Assembly: GCF_003464085.1 (NCBI RefSeq)
Contig: NZ_QSDR01000004.1
Location: forward strand, 130,390-194,389
Direction of reading: 5' to 3'
DNA length: 64,000 nucleotides
DNA from: Clostridium sp. AM58-1XD
GTDB taxonomy: Bacteria > Bacillota > Clostridia > Lachnospirales > Lachnospiraceae
The notes beneath the pieces are model-generated. The model made no database searches and was not told the DNA's origin. It saw only the letters and a program-made list of their open reading frames with translations. The translations under genes and the position numbers were made by a program. This document shows, one piece after another, positions 27,630-37,493 of this stretch; the stretch's first letter is position 1, and the number at the start of each line of letters is the position of its first letter.

Positions 27630-28421
27630 TTACTGAATAACCTTTGTCGGACACTTAAGAGCACATTTGCCGCAGTTGGTACACTTCTCATAGTCGATTA
27701 CGGCTACGTTATTGTCCATATGGATCGCGTCAAACTCGCACTGTTTTGTACATAAGGTACATCCGATACAGCCGTTGTCACATTTCTCTTTTACTTCTTT
27801 GCCCTTGTCGTGGGAATTACACTGTACAAGGTGTTTTGCGCTGTAAGGCACCATGTCGATCAGGCCAAGAGGGCAGGCTTCCGTACATTTTCCGCAGGCA
27901 ACACATTTCTCCTTGTCTACGACAGCGATACCGTCTACAACATGGATTGCATCGAACTGACATGCCTTTACACAGGAGCCATATCCCATACAACCGTAAG
28001 AACAAGCCTTTTCGCCTGAACCGGGTACAACCGACGCCTTACGGCAGTCTGCAATTCCCGTATAGCTGTACTGAACTCTCGTCTTATCACAAGTACCTTT
28101 ACATTTAACGAAAGCGACCTTCTTCTCAGCGCTTCCTGCAGCGATACCCATGATTGCGCCGATCTTTTCAGCTACCGGAGCACCGCCGACCGGGCAGGCT
28201 CCTACATCTGCCTGGCCAAGAGCGATCGCTTTCGCCAGGGCATCACATCCTGCATAGCCGCAGCCGCCGCAGTTATTGCCAGGCAGCTCGTTACGAACCA
28301 GGATTTCCTTCTCATCTACTTCTACTTTAAACTTTTCACTGGCAACACCCAGCAAAACGCCGATTAATAAACCGACAATACCTACGACTGCTGTTGCAGC
28401 CACTATTGCTATAATATTCAT
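27630..28421 (-). CDS. rnfB: Rnf complex subunit B
   Basis: RnfB accepts electrons from reduced ferredoxin and passes them into the Na+/H+-translocating ferredoxin:NAD oxidoreductase. It has 263 residues: one N-terminal membrane helix, the Fe-S domain NNCGGCGYAGCDALAKAI, a CSYGCMGYGSCVKAC segment, and 4Fe-4S motifs CVACGKCTEACP, CIGCTLCTKQC and CTNCGKCALKCP. It is the last gene of rnfCDGEAB. It starts 16 bp after rnfA. Confidence 0.96.
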   Translation of the reverse strand: MNIIAIVAATAVVGIVGLLIGVLLGVASEKFKVEVDEKEILVRNELPGNNCGGCGYAGCDALAKAIALGQADVGACPVGGAPVAEKIGAIMGIAAGSAEKKVAFVKCKGTCDKTRVQYSYTGIADCRKASVVPGSGEKACSYGCMGYGSCVKACQFDAIHVVDGIAVVDKEKCVACGKCTEACPLGLIDMVPYSAKHLVQCNSHDKGKEVKEKCDNGCIGCTLCTKQCEFDAIHMDNNVAVIDYEKCTNCGKCALKCPTKVIQ

Positions 28422-28436
28422 CCTTCGTCTCCTCCC

Positions 28437-29025
28437 TTAAATTAATCCGGAAAATCCGAAAAATGCGATTGCCATCAGACCTGAGGTAATTAAAACAATT
28501 GGAGAACCCTGAAAGGTATGAGGAACATCATTATATTCCATTTTCTCACGGATACCTGCCAGCATAACGATAGCAATTGTGAAGCCTACGGAAATACCGA
28601 TACCGTTGACAACACTCTGAACAAAGTTGTAATCTTTCTGAACGTTTGTCAGAGCAACACCAAGTACTGCACAGTTGGTGGTAATCAGTGGAAGATATAC
28701 ACCAAGTGCTTCATACAGGGATACCATGTTCTTCTTTAAGAACATCTCGACAAACTGTACAAGAGCTGCAATGACCAGAATAAATACGATGGTCTGCAGA
28801 TATGTCAAATCAATTCCCAACAGTCCGGTTGGCTTTAAAAACGCCATATAAACCAGGCTTGTAACTGCGGATGCAATCGTAATAACGAAGATTACGCTGC
28901 GCCCATGCCGGCTGCAGTCTCAACCTTCTTGGAAACGCCCAGGAAAGGACAAAGGCCTAAGAACTGGCTTAATACAACGTTATTTACCAGGCGGAGCCGA
29001 TTGCAATCAGTAATAATTCTTTCAT
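28437..29025 (-). CDS. rnfA: Rnf complex subunit A, two frameshifts
   Basis: RnfA is an integral membrane subunit thought to take part in ion transfer. Two one-base losses, at about 28990 (GCC-CTG) and 28895 (GCG-GTA), break the frame. The repaired protein has 196 residues, the family size, and begins [32 protein letters not shown], the RnfA signature with its conserved Cys. The rest reads on as FKLKPTG-like and [13 protein letters not shown]. The start at 29025 has AGGAGG upstream. Confidence 0.9.
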
Positions 29026-29037
29026 CTATCTGTCCTC

Positions 29038-29841
29038 CTATTCCTGAACCTTGTTTTCTGCTGCCTTAGCTGCTGCTGCTTTGGCTGCCGCTGCTTTCTC
29101 GGCAGCTGCCTTCTTAGCTGCAAGTGCCTTTGCTTCTGCTTCTCTTCTCACTTCTTCCAGCGCCTCATGGTTGGCTTTGCAGGAAAGTCCGGAACAGTGC
29201 ATGCAGTCTCCGCCGCATACGAGTTCGGATTTCGGAGCGTCGCCATTGGTCGCTGACGGAGCCTTGAACTTATTCTGAAGGGCTGTAAGTCCTGCCAGAA
29301 CAAAGAATGCTCCAGGAGCCAGAACGAAGATAGAGATATGGAAATCCTCAGGAATAAAACCATTGCCGAAGAATGCGCCGGAGCCTAAGAACTCACGGAC
29401 GATGCCGATACATGTAAGGCCTACGGTAAATCCAAGCCCCATACCGATGCCGTCAAATGCAGAAAGAACAGCTCCGTTTTTAGAAGCGTATGACTCTGCG
29501 CGGCCAAGAATAATACAGTTAACAACGATCAGAGGAATATAGATACCAAGCGAAGCGTACAGGCTTGGAACAAATCCCTGGATTAACAGCTGAACGATTG
29601 TAACAAGGCTGGCTACGATAACGATGAATGCCGGAATTCTGACTCTGTCCGGAATGATGTTGCGCAGCGCTGCGATTATCAGGTTGGAAAAAACAAGAAC
29701 GGCCGTTGTGGAAAGACCCATGCCCAGACCATTGATGGCTGATGTCGTAACAGCCAGTGTCGGACACATACCTAACATCAGGACGAAGGTTGGGTTTTCT
29801 TTGACTATACCGTTATAGATACGTTCTGTACATTTATTCAT
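29038..29841 (-). CDS. rnfE: Rnf complex subunit E with Cys- and Ala/Lys-rich tail
   Basis: RnfE pairs with RnfA in the membrane. Residues about 1-198 match the family, including [20 protein letters not shown] and [19 protein letters not shown]. The protein has 267 residues and continues about 65 residues past the usual end: first a Cys cluster [16 protein letters not shown], then an Ala/Lys/Glu-rich stretch ([18 protein letters not shown]) that should form a long helix. The tail probably faces the cytoplasm. Its function is not known. Confidence 0.93.
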   Translation of the reverse strand: MNKCTERIYNGIVKENPTFVLMLGMCPTLAVTTSAINGLGMGLSTTAVLVFSNLIIAALRNIIPDRVRIPAFIVIVASLVTIVQLLIQGFVPSLYASLGIYIPLIVVNCIILGRAESYASKNGAVLSAFDGIGMGLGFTVGLTCIGIVREFLGSGAFFGNGFIPEDFHISIFVLAPGAFFVLAGLTALQNKFKAPSATNGDAPKSELVCGGDCMHCSGLSCKANHEALEEVRREAEAKALAAKKAAAEKAAAAKAAAAKAAENKVQE

Positions 29842-29852
29842 GATCCCACCTC

Positions 29853-30476
29853 CTACTGTGTTACGCAGTTTTCAGCAAAATAAAGAGCTGCGTTTACTGC
29901 GTTTGTAACTGCTTTTGACGTAATGGTCGCACCACTCATGGCGTTGATCTTGTCGTTATCAGCTGCACCTGAGTTGTCCTTCACTACTGTTAAAGCTTTC
30001 TGGTTCTTGCCTGCGAACTGGCCGTAGAAGCTCTCATTCTGAGCGTTCATACCAAGGCCTGGCGTCTCAGACAGGGACAGGAAAGCAATTCCGTTTACTG
30101 TTCCGTCAGCCGTAATGCCGACAGTAATCTTCACTTCGCCGCCGAAGCCGTCTTTGGAAGTAGAGTTAACAACGTAACCCATAACAGCGCCGCTGGCATC
30201 TTTTGCTTCTGCCGCGCTGTCTACGTATACATTGCCGAACTGATCCGACATTCCTGCCAGGTCAGCAGTTGCCTTCTCAACCGCTGGCGCCATACTGGAA
30301 TCGTCAAAGTCTGCCGCCTCCGGAAGAACCTGCTTGTAAGCTGCCATCTGGGTAGCTTTGTTAGCTGCTTCGATCGGGCTCTTTGTAACTTCGTAGACAC
30401 CTCCTAAAAGCACACCGGAAACCAGTGTGATCACAAACAGGATCATGGCGTCTTTCATAAATCCACCTTTTTTCAT
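29853..30476 (-). CDS. rnfG: Rnf complex subunit G
   Basis: RnfG has one membrane helix and an extracytoplasmic domain with covalently bound FMN. It has 207 residues from the ATG at 30476, which lies 1 bp past the rnfD stop and has AGGAGGGCAAG upstream. The flavin attachment motif is NAMSGATITSKAVT, with the Thr of SGAT-IT as phosphothreonyl-FMN site. GFGGEVKITVGI and SETPGLG are also conserved. Confidence 0.94.
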   Translation of the reverse strand: MKKGGFMKDAMILFVITLVSGVLLGGVYEVTKSPIEAANKATQMAAYKQVLPEAADFDDSSMAPAVEKATADLAGMSDQFGNVYVDSAAEAKDASGAVMGYVVNSTSKDGFGGEVKITVGITADGTVNGIAFLSLSETPGLGMNAQNESFYGQFAGKNQKALTVVKDNSGAADNDKINAMSGATITSKAVTNAVNAALYFAENCVTQ

Positions 30477-30477
30477 C

Positions 30478-31473
30478 TTACTTGCCCTCCTTTCCAAATG
30501 CTTTCGGAAGGGTATATTTCTCAATAAGCGGTACTACGATATTGGAAATGATGATCGCATAGGAAACGCCTTCTGCAGATCCGCCCCACAGACGGAAGAT
30601 ACCGGTAAGAACGCCTAAAAGGATACCGAATACGATCTGTCCCTTTGGTGTAATCGGGCTTGTAACATAGTCGGTAGCCATAAAGAATGCACCGAAGATA
30701 AGGCCGCCGGCACAGACCTGAGCCAGTACGTATGAAGGATTAAATCCGCCAAAAATGAATATAAATACTGCAAAGGAAAGGATATATGTTCCCGGAATCT
30801 TAATGGTGATAACCTTTCTTGCAAGCAGATAAACTGCGCCAATGAGCAGAGCGATCACGGAAGTCTCTCCGTATGTACCGGTGATGTTGCCGACAAAGAG
30901 TGCCGGAAGATCAACAGACTGTGCTGCTGCAGCTCCTGCTCCCGCTGTTCTCATCACTGCAAGAGGAGTCGCGCCTGCCATCGCATCCATAACCTGAGGA
31001 TCTGCAAAGTTGCTTACTTTACCAGCAAAGGAAATCAAAAGGAAACATCTGGCTGCCAGAGCCGGGTTCATCCAGTTCTGACCAAGTCCGCCATACAGCT
31101 GTTTTACGATAATAATTGCAAATACGCCGCCCAGCATTGGAATCCATATATTGCTCCACTGGTATACATAGCCCTGATCCACCTGCTTAAGCAGAAGTCC
31201 GCAAGGCATGTTAAGAGCCAGAATCATACCGGTTACAAGAGCACTTCCATCAGAGATTGTAATCGGCTTTTTCATACCTTTTTCATATAAATATTCGCTG
31301 ACCACACACGCAAGTACGGTAGCGATTAAAGTAACTAATGCACTTAAACCAAATCTGTATACACCATACGCAGTTGCAGGAAGCATTGCAATTGCCACAT
31401 CAAACATGATGCTCTGTGTCGTAACCTTACTTCTCACATGCGGGGATGATGATACGTTCAATAATTTATTCAT
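30478..31473 (-). CDS. rnfD: Rnf complex subunit D
   Basis: RnfD is a polytopic membrane subunit with covalent FMN and a likely part of the ion channel. It has 331 residues and about nine membrane segments. It begins LLNVSSSPHVRSKVTTQSIMFDV, the family N-terminus. GGLGQNWMNPALAARCFLLISF and ATDYVTSPITPKGQIVFGI are the conserved inner blocks. The flavin-site motif around DGSALVTGMILALN... and SATTPLA-like AGATPLAVM is present. Confidence 0.95.
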   Translation of the reverse strand: MNKLLNVSSSPHVRSKVTTQSIMFDVAIAMLPATAYGVYRFGLSALVTLIATVLACVVSEYLYEKGMKKPITISDGSALVTGMILALNMPCGLLLKQVDQGYVYQWSNIWIPMLGGVFAIIIVKQLYGGLGQNWMNPALAARCFLLISFAGKVSNFADPQVMDAMAGATPLAVMRTAGAGAAAAQSVDLPALFVGNITGTYGETSVIALLIGAVYLLARKVITIKIPGTYILSFAVFIFIFGGFNPSYVLAQVCAGGLIFGAFFMATDYVTSPITPKGQIVFGILLGVLTGIFRLWGGSAEGVSYAIIISNIVVPLIEKYTLPKAFGKEGK

Positions 31474-31488
31474 GCTTTTTCTCCCCTC

Positions 31489-32817
31489 TTACGCTTTCTT
31501 TCTGCGGTTTGCTGCAACCTGTTTACGCATTTCCTTAAACGCCTGTGTCAAAGGTCTCTTTGCCGGGCAGATAAACGTACAGCTTCCGCATTCCATACAT
31601 TCCATACCGTTTAAGCCTTCAAATAACGTATAGTTATTTCTCTCTGCCGCATCCATCATCATCTGCGGAACGATATGGCTTGGACATACGCTTACGCACT
31701 TGCCGCAGCGGATACACGGAGTCTCAGCATTCGCGGAAACTTCATCCTTAGTCAGGCAGGTAAGTGCGGATGAGTTCTTAATAACAGGAGCATGAAGGTC
31801 GAACATAGCCTGTCCCATCATAGGACCGCCGTTGATGATCTTTTCCGGTTCTGTCTTGAATCCGCCTGCTGCTGCCAGAATATCCTCGTAGTTCATTCCC
31901 AGCTTCACGCTGAAGTTCTGCGGATTTGCAACTGCGTCGCCTGTTACGGTTACAATACGCCTCATCAGAGGTGTTGTCTTGCATACAGCCATATATATAG
32001 AAATAACTGTATCGATATTGTCTACCACACAGCCTGCATCTGCCGGCAGCATGGAAGAATTTACCTTTCTTCCCGTAATCGCATAGATTAAGGAACGCTC
32101 ACCGCCCTGCGGATACTTCGTAAGGAGCGGACAAACGGTAATTCTCGGTTCATCCTTAACCATTTCTGTCAGCTTCTGAATCGCTTCCGGCTTGTTGTTC
32201 TCAATGCCGATCACACCTTTTGCATTCTCAAACAGCTGAAGAATAACCTTGAGGCCCCCGATAATCTTCTCCGGTTCTTCCAGCATCATACGGTAGTCGG
32301 AAGTCAGATACGGCTCACACTCTGCGCCGTTGACCAGAACGTATTCGATTTTGGAATCATCCTTCGGTGACAGCTTTACGTTTGTCGGGAAACCTGCACC
32401 GCCGAGGCCGACGATTCCTGCCTCTTTCACGATATCACGGATTTCCTGCTTGGAAAGCTTTGTATAGTCCCTGTCATCTCCAAGGCCTTCTACAGTTTTG
32501 TACTCGCCATCGTTCTCGATAACGATCGAGTTTACCATCGCTCCATTCGGTACTCTTCTCGGTTCGATCGCCTTAACAGTACCGGATGCAGAACTGATAA
32601 CATTGGCAGAAATAAAGCCGCCCGCTTCAGCGATCTTCTGGCCCGCAAGGACATAATCGCCCTTTGCTACCAATGGCTTCGCAGGAGCGCCGATATGCTG
32701 AGATAATGGGAATACCATTTCTCCGCTCGTCGGAGCTAATACCTGCACCGGCTTACTCTCTGACAGTTCTTTTCCCTCGTAAGGATGAATACCGCCTTTA
32801 AATGTAGCCAATCCCAT
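31489..32817 (-). CDS. rnfC: Rnf complex subunit C
   Basis: RnfC is the peripheral subunit that binds NADH/FMN and exchanges electrons with NAD. It has 442 residues. It begins TFKGGIHPYEGKELSE, has the Gly-rich nucleotide motif GIVGLGGAGFPTNVKL, then YVLVNGAECEPYLTSDYR. Two 4Fe-4S motifs follow: CIRCGKCVSVCP and CMECGSCTFICP. It is the first gene of the operon, behind a consensus promoter. Confidence 0.96.
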   Translation of the reverse strand: MGLATFKGGIHPYEGKELSESKPVQVLAPTSGEMVFPLSQHIGAPAKPLVAKGDYVLAGQKIAEAGGFISANVISSASGTVKAIEPRRVPNGAMVNSIVIENDGEYKTVEGLGDDRDYTKLSKQEIRDIVKEAGIVGLGGAGFPTNVKLSPKDDSKIEYVLVNGAECEPYLTSDYRMMLEEPEKIIGGLKVILQLFENAKGVIGIENNKPEAIQKLTEMVKDEPRITVCPLLTKYPQGGERSLIYAITGRKVNSSMLPADAGCVVDNIDTVISIYMAVCKTTPLMRRIVTVTGDAVANPQNFSVKLGMNYEDILAAAGGFKTEPEKIINGGPMMGQAMFDLHAPVIKNSSALTCLTKDEVSANAETPCIRCGKCVSVCPSHIVPQMMMDAAERNNYTLFEGLNGMECMECGSCTFICPAKRPLTQAFKEMRKQVAANRRKKA

Positions 32818-32890
32818 CTAACTAACCCTCTTTCTTTCGCTTTCTTGTACTCTTTTGGTCAAAATCATTTACGGTTTTGCCATCTTGTAC

Positions 32891-32919
32891 AGTATATCAT
32901 AATTCATTGTGATTCTCAA
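32891..32919 (-). promoter_or_regulatory. rnf operon promoter
   Basis: On the minus strand TTGAGA (32919-32914) and TATACT (32896-32891) have a 17-bp spacer. The leader to rnfC is about 70 nt. Confidence 0.75.
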
Positions 32920-33421
32920 TTATTTTTTTCACATTGTATACAGTATTTTTATGGTATTTTTAGGATACTCCACAAACTTTTGTATTCTTTTTGCTCCTTT
33001 TATTGTTAATAATAAGACAAATATTCTCCCTGTACTTTTCATAGTCCCTTTTAACCTTCTATACTTATACAGAAAAAATTGCCGAAATCACTGCAGCTGC
33101 TGAAAGACTCCCGACTGTCCCCTGAAAATGGGGCAGAAACGCAGGAATATTCCCGTCGTCCGGGACAGTTAAAAAATAATTTTAAATTTTTTTATTTTTT
33201 TTGCAATAAAATTTCCGGCTGGTGCATTAACATATTGAACGGATGAAAATGAATCCTGAAAGACAGGTTTAGAAGGCAAAAAAACCATCAAACACACACA
33301 TATTAAAAAAACGAAATTTCCAATGCATTACACTTCATCACACACCGCCTTCTGCTCCTGCCCGTTAGGGATGTAATTTTCAATTTACAATCTAACTGGC
33401 AATTAGAGTTTGTAATCGGAA
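32920..33421. other. AT-rich intergenic stretch with no gene
   Basis: About 500 bp between the rnf promoter and the next hairpin hold no convincing open frame on either strand. It has several A and T runs, including T-rich 33180-33210. I see no recognisable RNA. Confidence 0.5.
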
Positions 33422-33482
33422 TGAGAAAAGGGCTTTGCAGACAGTATGTCGACACTGTGCTGCAAAAAGGCCCTTTTCTTTT
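33422..33482. terminator. Long bidirectional hairpin after the AraC gene
   Basis: AGAAAAGGGC pairs with GGCCCTTTTCT, with an inner TTTGCAG/CTGCAA stem and an ACAGT/ACTGT tip. A T-run follows on the plus strand. It lies 200 bp past the AraC stop; the stretch in between has no gene I can support. Confidence 0.7.
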
Positions 33483-33682
33483 TTTTGCGTTTTCTTTGAC
33501 GAAACATCAATCCATCGTATAATCGAATACGACTATGCCGTTTTCTGGTTTTACCTGTTCGATTCCGCAGCTGCCAGCATATTATTTTCATTAATTCCAG
33601 CTCTGAATCTGATTTCTTTCTTCCACCTTTTATTAAGTCTTTAAAACGCCGGCCGGAAGCTGACACCAGGCAGCATGCCGAC

Positions 33683-34561
33683 TCATTCCGCCTTCTCATC
33701 CGCCTTCTCACTTCGAACTGCGATCCATACTTCTGAATGGCCCCCTGACATATCCCTGCCGCATATGGGATAAATCTCCAAATCCGGAAGTCCTGCATAC
33801 CGATACCCGGAAAATGGCAGCCATTCCCGGCAGAACCTCCGGAATACATTCTGTACGCTTTCTTTCAACGGCCCCTCATTTTCGAATACGGCCCAAAGGG
33901 CGGCTGGTATCTCATACTCATCCATGCCTGCTGGAACCTCTTTCTCCGTTTCCACCCCAATATAATAAAAAATACTGGCCGGATTTTTGTAAACAGTAAT
34001 GCCCATTACTTCTCCCGGCGTTCTGTCAGACAGACTGCATATATGGCCGAACCGCTTCTCCTCACATACGCTTTTCCAGAAAAGAGGTACGATCCTCTGA
34101 TTTTCCTCCATGTCTTCCTTCAGCGGAATCCTGATCCCGACGATTCGGAATGCCCTTCTTTCTTCCATACGATAAGCCATGGCTTCTCCTCCTGTAACCT
34201 GAAAGCAAAGACTTAGCGCAGGATAGGAATTCAGAGTGATTCCCGTACTCTTCGCAGCTGTCGGAGTAATCCCATGCACGCCGTGAAATGCCCTGTTAAA
34301 CGATGTCGGAGACGTATAACCGTATTTCAAGGCGATGTCTAAAACCTTTTTCTCTGACTGCTGCAGTTCAAAAGCAGCCTGTGTCATCCGCCGCCTGCGT
34401 ATATACTCGGACAGGGAAATGCCTGCAATATAGGAAAACATCCTCTGAAAATAGTAGGATGAGCAGCAGGCTGTACGGGCTGCTTCGTCATAGGATATCT
34501 CTTTGTCAAGATTTTTCTCAATATAATCCACTGCGCTGTTAAAATTTTTCAGCCATTCCAT
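33683..34561 (-). CDS. AraC family regulator with GyrI-like effector domain
   Basis: It has 292 residues. The N-terminal AraC DNA-binding domain (about 8-105) shows two helix-turn-helix units: ISYDEAARTACCSSYYFQRMF and VLDIALKYGYTSPTSFNRAFHGVHGITP. A GyrI-like/effector-binding domain (about 125-290) follows, which in relatives binds small cationic compounds and drugs. The GGTTACC-type ribosome site AGGAGGTAACAG precedes the start. The target genes cannot be told from context. Confidence 0.9.
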   Translation of the reverse strand: MEWLKNFNSAVDYIEKNLDKEISYDEAARTACCSSYYFQRMFSYIAGISLSEYIRRRRMTQAAFELQQSEKKVLDIALKYGYTSPTSFNRAFHGVHGITPTAAKSTGITLNSYPALSLCFQVTGGEAMAYRMEERRAFRIVGIRIPLKEDMEENQRIVPLFWKSVCEEKRFGHICSLSDRTPGEVMGITVYKNPASIFYYIGVETEKEVPAGMDEYEIPAALWAVFENEGPLKESVQNVFRRFCREWLPFSGYRYAGLPDLEIYPICGRDMSGGHSEVWIAVRSEKADEKAE

Positions 34562-34723
34562 TCTGTTACCTCCTTGTGGAAAGCTTACGTAAATCGAAGG
34601 CTTTATTTCCCTCTATTCATGTCCTCTTTTGTAAACTTTAACGCAATAAAAATTATATATCAACCATAAGCTGAAATCAGTAACAAAGAATTCTGATCCA
34701 GATTTTTCCAATAGTTTCATATA

Positions 34724-34769
34724 AGAAATGCCGGGCTATGCACTAATCTGCACATAACCCGGCATTTCT
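34724..34769 (-). terminator. Terminator of the flavin-binding protein gene
   Basis: AGAAATGCCGGG pairs with CCCGGCATTTCT, a 12-bp stem with inner TATG/CATA. It lies about 60 bp past the stop of the minus-strand gene at 34831. Confidence 0.65.
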
Positions 34770-34783
34770 CCCTGCTATGGGAA

Positions 34784-34810
34784 CAAAGTCTTTACTGGAA
34801 AGTAAAAAAT
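34784..34810. repeat. 25-bp palindromic repeat, copy 3
   Basis: CAAAGTCTTTACTGGAAAG then TAAAAAATG matches copies 1 and 2 with two changes. It lies between the hairpin at 34724 and the flavin-binding protein stop. Confidence 0.55.
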
Positions 34811-34830
34811 GCTCCGGCCCTGTCCGACTC

Positions 34831-35331
34831 CTAACAGGACTGCCTCATTTTCCCCGTAAATTCTTCCACATCAATTCTGTATACATTTACCGCCTCTGTC
34901 ATCTCATCACGAAAACAGAGATCGCTTTTCGGATCCACATGCTTCATCAGCAAAATGAGTCCGTGCATTTTTTCCGCTTTATCCGTCACCGGACGGATCC
35001 TCCCACTCCCCATAATACTCCTATAGGCAAATGAATAGTCACAGGTATAATCCCCCCTGATTATCTCATGGCCGCAGTCCATCTCCAGAGCCACCACGGG
35101 GCTTTTATCGAATGCTTCTGCCTTTCTTCCGGCTTTGGCTGAATGGATGTAAAATGTCAGCGACAGGTTTTCTCCGTCGTCTTCCCTGCATTCATAGCCG
35201 TAATTAACAGGGACAATAAACATTCCTTCCTCATCCTGAGCAGCGATCCGAAGTACCTGGCACTCTTCCATGACACTCATCATTTCTCCCTTGTCATTAA
35301 TTTCCCTTTTCCACAGACGCATTTTCCGCAT
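34831..35331 (-). CDS. Pyridoxamine 5'-phosphate oxidase family protein (NimA-like)
   Basis: It has 166 residues. The core CQVLRIAAQDEEGMFIVPVNYGYE and FYIHSAKAGRKAEAF match the small split-barrel FMN-binding proteins often called nitroimidazole-resistance-related. The substrate is unknown; the family includes flavoproteins of very varied use. CGHEIIRGDYTCDYSFAYRSIMGSGRI is the second conserved block. It lies 40 bp downstream of bcp and may be transcribed with it. Confidence 0.85.
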   Translation of the reverse strand: MRKMRLWKREINDKGEMMSVMEECQVLRIAAQDEEGMFIVPVNYGYECREDDGENLSLTFYIHSAKAGRKAEAFDKSPVVALEMDCGHEIIRGDYTCDYSFAYRSIMGSGRIRPVTDKAEKMHGLILLMKHVDPKSDLCFRDEMTEAVNVYRIDVEEFTGKMRQSC

Positions 35332-35371
35332 TGTCTAATTTGTTTCCTCCACGTCCGGCTGCTTCGGCCGG

Positions 35372-35833
35372 TCAGCTCTCCATCAGGTATTCCAGTATCT
35401 CTGCCGCATTCGTATCCGGCTTTGCCTTCGGATATACTTTTTCTATCACTCCCTGCTCATCCACAATATATGTGGAGCGCACGACACCCATAGAAACCTT
35501 TCCGTAAAGCTTCTTCTCCTGCCATACGTCATATGCTTTGATTGCAGTCAGTTCCGGATCAGACAGGAGAATAAAAGGAAGTTCATATTTATCCGCGAAC
35601 TTTCTGTGCGATGTCTCGCTGTCTTTGCTGATACCGATCACCGTCACACCAATCCGCTCATACTGTTTAAATGCTCCTGCAAATGCACATGCTTCCTTCG
35701 TGCAGCCAGGCGTATTGTCTTTCGGATAAAAATACACGACCACCTTTCTGCCCAGATAATCAGAAAGCCTCACTTCTTTTCCATCCTTGTCCTTCAGCGT
35801 AAAATCCGGCGCTTTCGTTCCCTGCTCCAACAT
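35372..35833 (-). CDS. bcp: Thioredoxin-dependent thiol peroxidase
   Basis: This peroxiredoxin reduces hydrogen and organic peroxides. It has 153 residues from the ATG at 35833, behind GGAGG. The peroxidatic Cys44 lies in YPKDNTPGCTKEACAF, with the resolving Cys49 five residues on, as in the alpha-2 type of BCP. GISKDSETSHRKFADKYELPFILLSD follows. In an anaerobe it protects against brief oxygen exposure. Confidence 0.94.
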   Translation of the reverse strand: MLEQGTKAPDFTLKDKDGKEVRLSDYLGRKVVVYFYPKDNTPGCTKEACAFAGAFKQYERIGVTVIGISKDSETSHRKFADKYELPFILLSDPELTAIKAYDVWQEKKLYGKVSMGVVRSTYIVDEQGVIEKVYPKAKPDTNAAEILEYLMES

Positions 35834-35865
35834 TTTGTGTTCCTCCTTCATTCTATTTGATAATT

Positions 35866-37415
35866 TTAAAGCCTGATCCGTTTTGTGGCAGCTCTCTCTG
35901 CAAATGCCTTGTCATGCTCCACAAATATCATGGTTGGGGCATATTTCAGAATCAGATCTTCCAGCTGCATCCTCGTAAAAATATCGATATAATTCAACGG
36001 TTCATCCCAAATATAGAGATGGGCCTTTTCGCACAGGCTTTTAGCCAGAAGGACCTTTTTCTTCTGGCCTTCGCTGTAATCTTCCATCCTCTTTTCGAAC
36101 TGGACCCTGGAAAAGTCCAGTTTTCTCAAAATAGCCAGAAAGAGCGTCTCGTCCAGCTCCCATTCAGCAGCAAATTCCTGCAGTGTTCCATTTAAATGCT
36201 CTGCTGACTGAGGCACATAGGAGATTTTAAGTCCGGCGGCAGTCGTAATTACCCCGCTGTTTAAGAGCGCTCCCCGCTTCATTCCGTCCAATTCCGCCTG
36301 TTTTTTCCCGCTCTGTCCGGCAGTTTCCAGAAGAAGCTTTAAAACACTGCTCTTTCCGCAGCCATTTTGGCCTTCCAAAACGACCCTGTCCCCCTGCATA
36401 ATAGAAAAGCTGAGGCCTGACGCCGCCTCCCTGTACTCATCTTCTCCCTCGTATCCAAGGGAAACATCCCGGAATACCGCCAGAGTTTCCCCATGAAATC
36501 GTTCCGGCATAAGCTTCAGTTCTTCTGCCTCTTCAATGTTCTTAAGAAGCTTCTTCTTATCATCAATCGCCTTATCCTGCCGCTTTTCAAGATTTTTCCG
36601 CCTCTGCTGCATCCTTCTGGATTTCTCTCCAATATAAGCCCTGTTATCCATGCACTGTTCATAAATTCTGGATTTTTTCCCGATTTTCGTCGCTTCTACA
36701 TTGTCCGCCCACTGTCCCGCCTGCCTGGAGCTTTCCGTCAGGCGTCGGATATCCTTTTTTAGTTTTTCATTTTCATGGATTTCAAATTCATCCTGACGTT
36801 TTTTATTTTCAAACCACGACGCAAAATTCCCTCTCTGGACTTCGATGTTCGTCTTGTTGACAGCCAGCGTATGGCTGGTACATGAATTCAAAAGCGTTCT
36901 GTCGTGTGATACGAGGATAAATCCTTTTTTGCTGTCCAAATAGCGTCCCACCGTCTCGCGTGCTTTCACATCCAGATGATTCGTAGGCTCATCGATCAAA
37001 AGGAAGGCATTCTCCTTTAAAAACAGCACGGCCAGCAGAGTCTTAGTCTTCTCACCGTATGACAACGTGGAAAACGGGCGGTAGAGAACGTCCTCCGACA
37101 CATCCAGTCTGGCTAATTCCTTCTGCAGCTCCCACAGCTCGCACATGGGGTTCAGCTCGCAGGCGATATCCACCGTATCCTTTTCTTCATCCGGAACATG
37201 GTACGGGAAATATTCAAAATCCACGCTGGCCGTAATTCTGCCTTCATATTCATACATGCCCATCAAGAGCTTGAGGAACGTCGTTTTCCCCCTTCCATTT
37301 CTGCCTGTAAAACCCAGTTTCCAGTCCGTATCGATCTGAAAACTGACATTTTCAAAAATATTATCGTAACTGCCTTCATATGCAAATGTAAGGCGCTTAC
37401 CTGAATCAATGACAT
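35866..37415 (-). CDS. Lsa-like ABC-F ribosomal protection protein, one frameshift
   Basis: ABC-F proteins bind the ribosome and displace antibiotics or ease stalls; they have no membrane part. Repaired length is 516 residues. The start at 37415 follows GGGAGGGATC. At about 37392 the frame has lost a C (GCC-CTT); repaired, it begins MSLIQVSALTFAYEGSYDNI, then FTGRNGRGKTTFLKLLMG (Walker A 1), LSYGEKTKTLLAVLFL, and LLIDEPTNHLD. A basic linker follows (about 185-260), then GQNGCGKSSVLKLLL, EGQKKKVLLAKSL and IWDEPLNYIDIF. The YEYEG-ITASVDFEYFPY text recalls Lsa proteins, so lincosamide/pleuromutilin/streptogramin A protection is possible but unproven. Confidence 0.85.
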
Positions 37416-37493
37416 AAAGATCCCTCCCTGCTCAAATATCTTCCGTCCCCTGCGCCTCTATACCGCAGAAAACAGAAAAGCCGCAGGAATTCA

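Noticed and set aside
33403..33849. 148-codon minus-strand frame overlapping the AraC gene end
   Set aside because: It overlaps the well-supported AraC gene in another frame and runs through a terminator hairpin.
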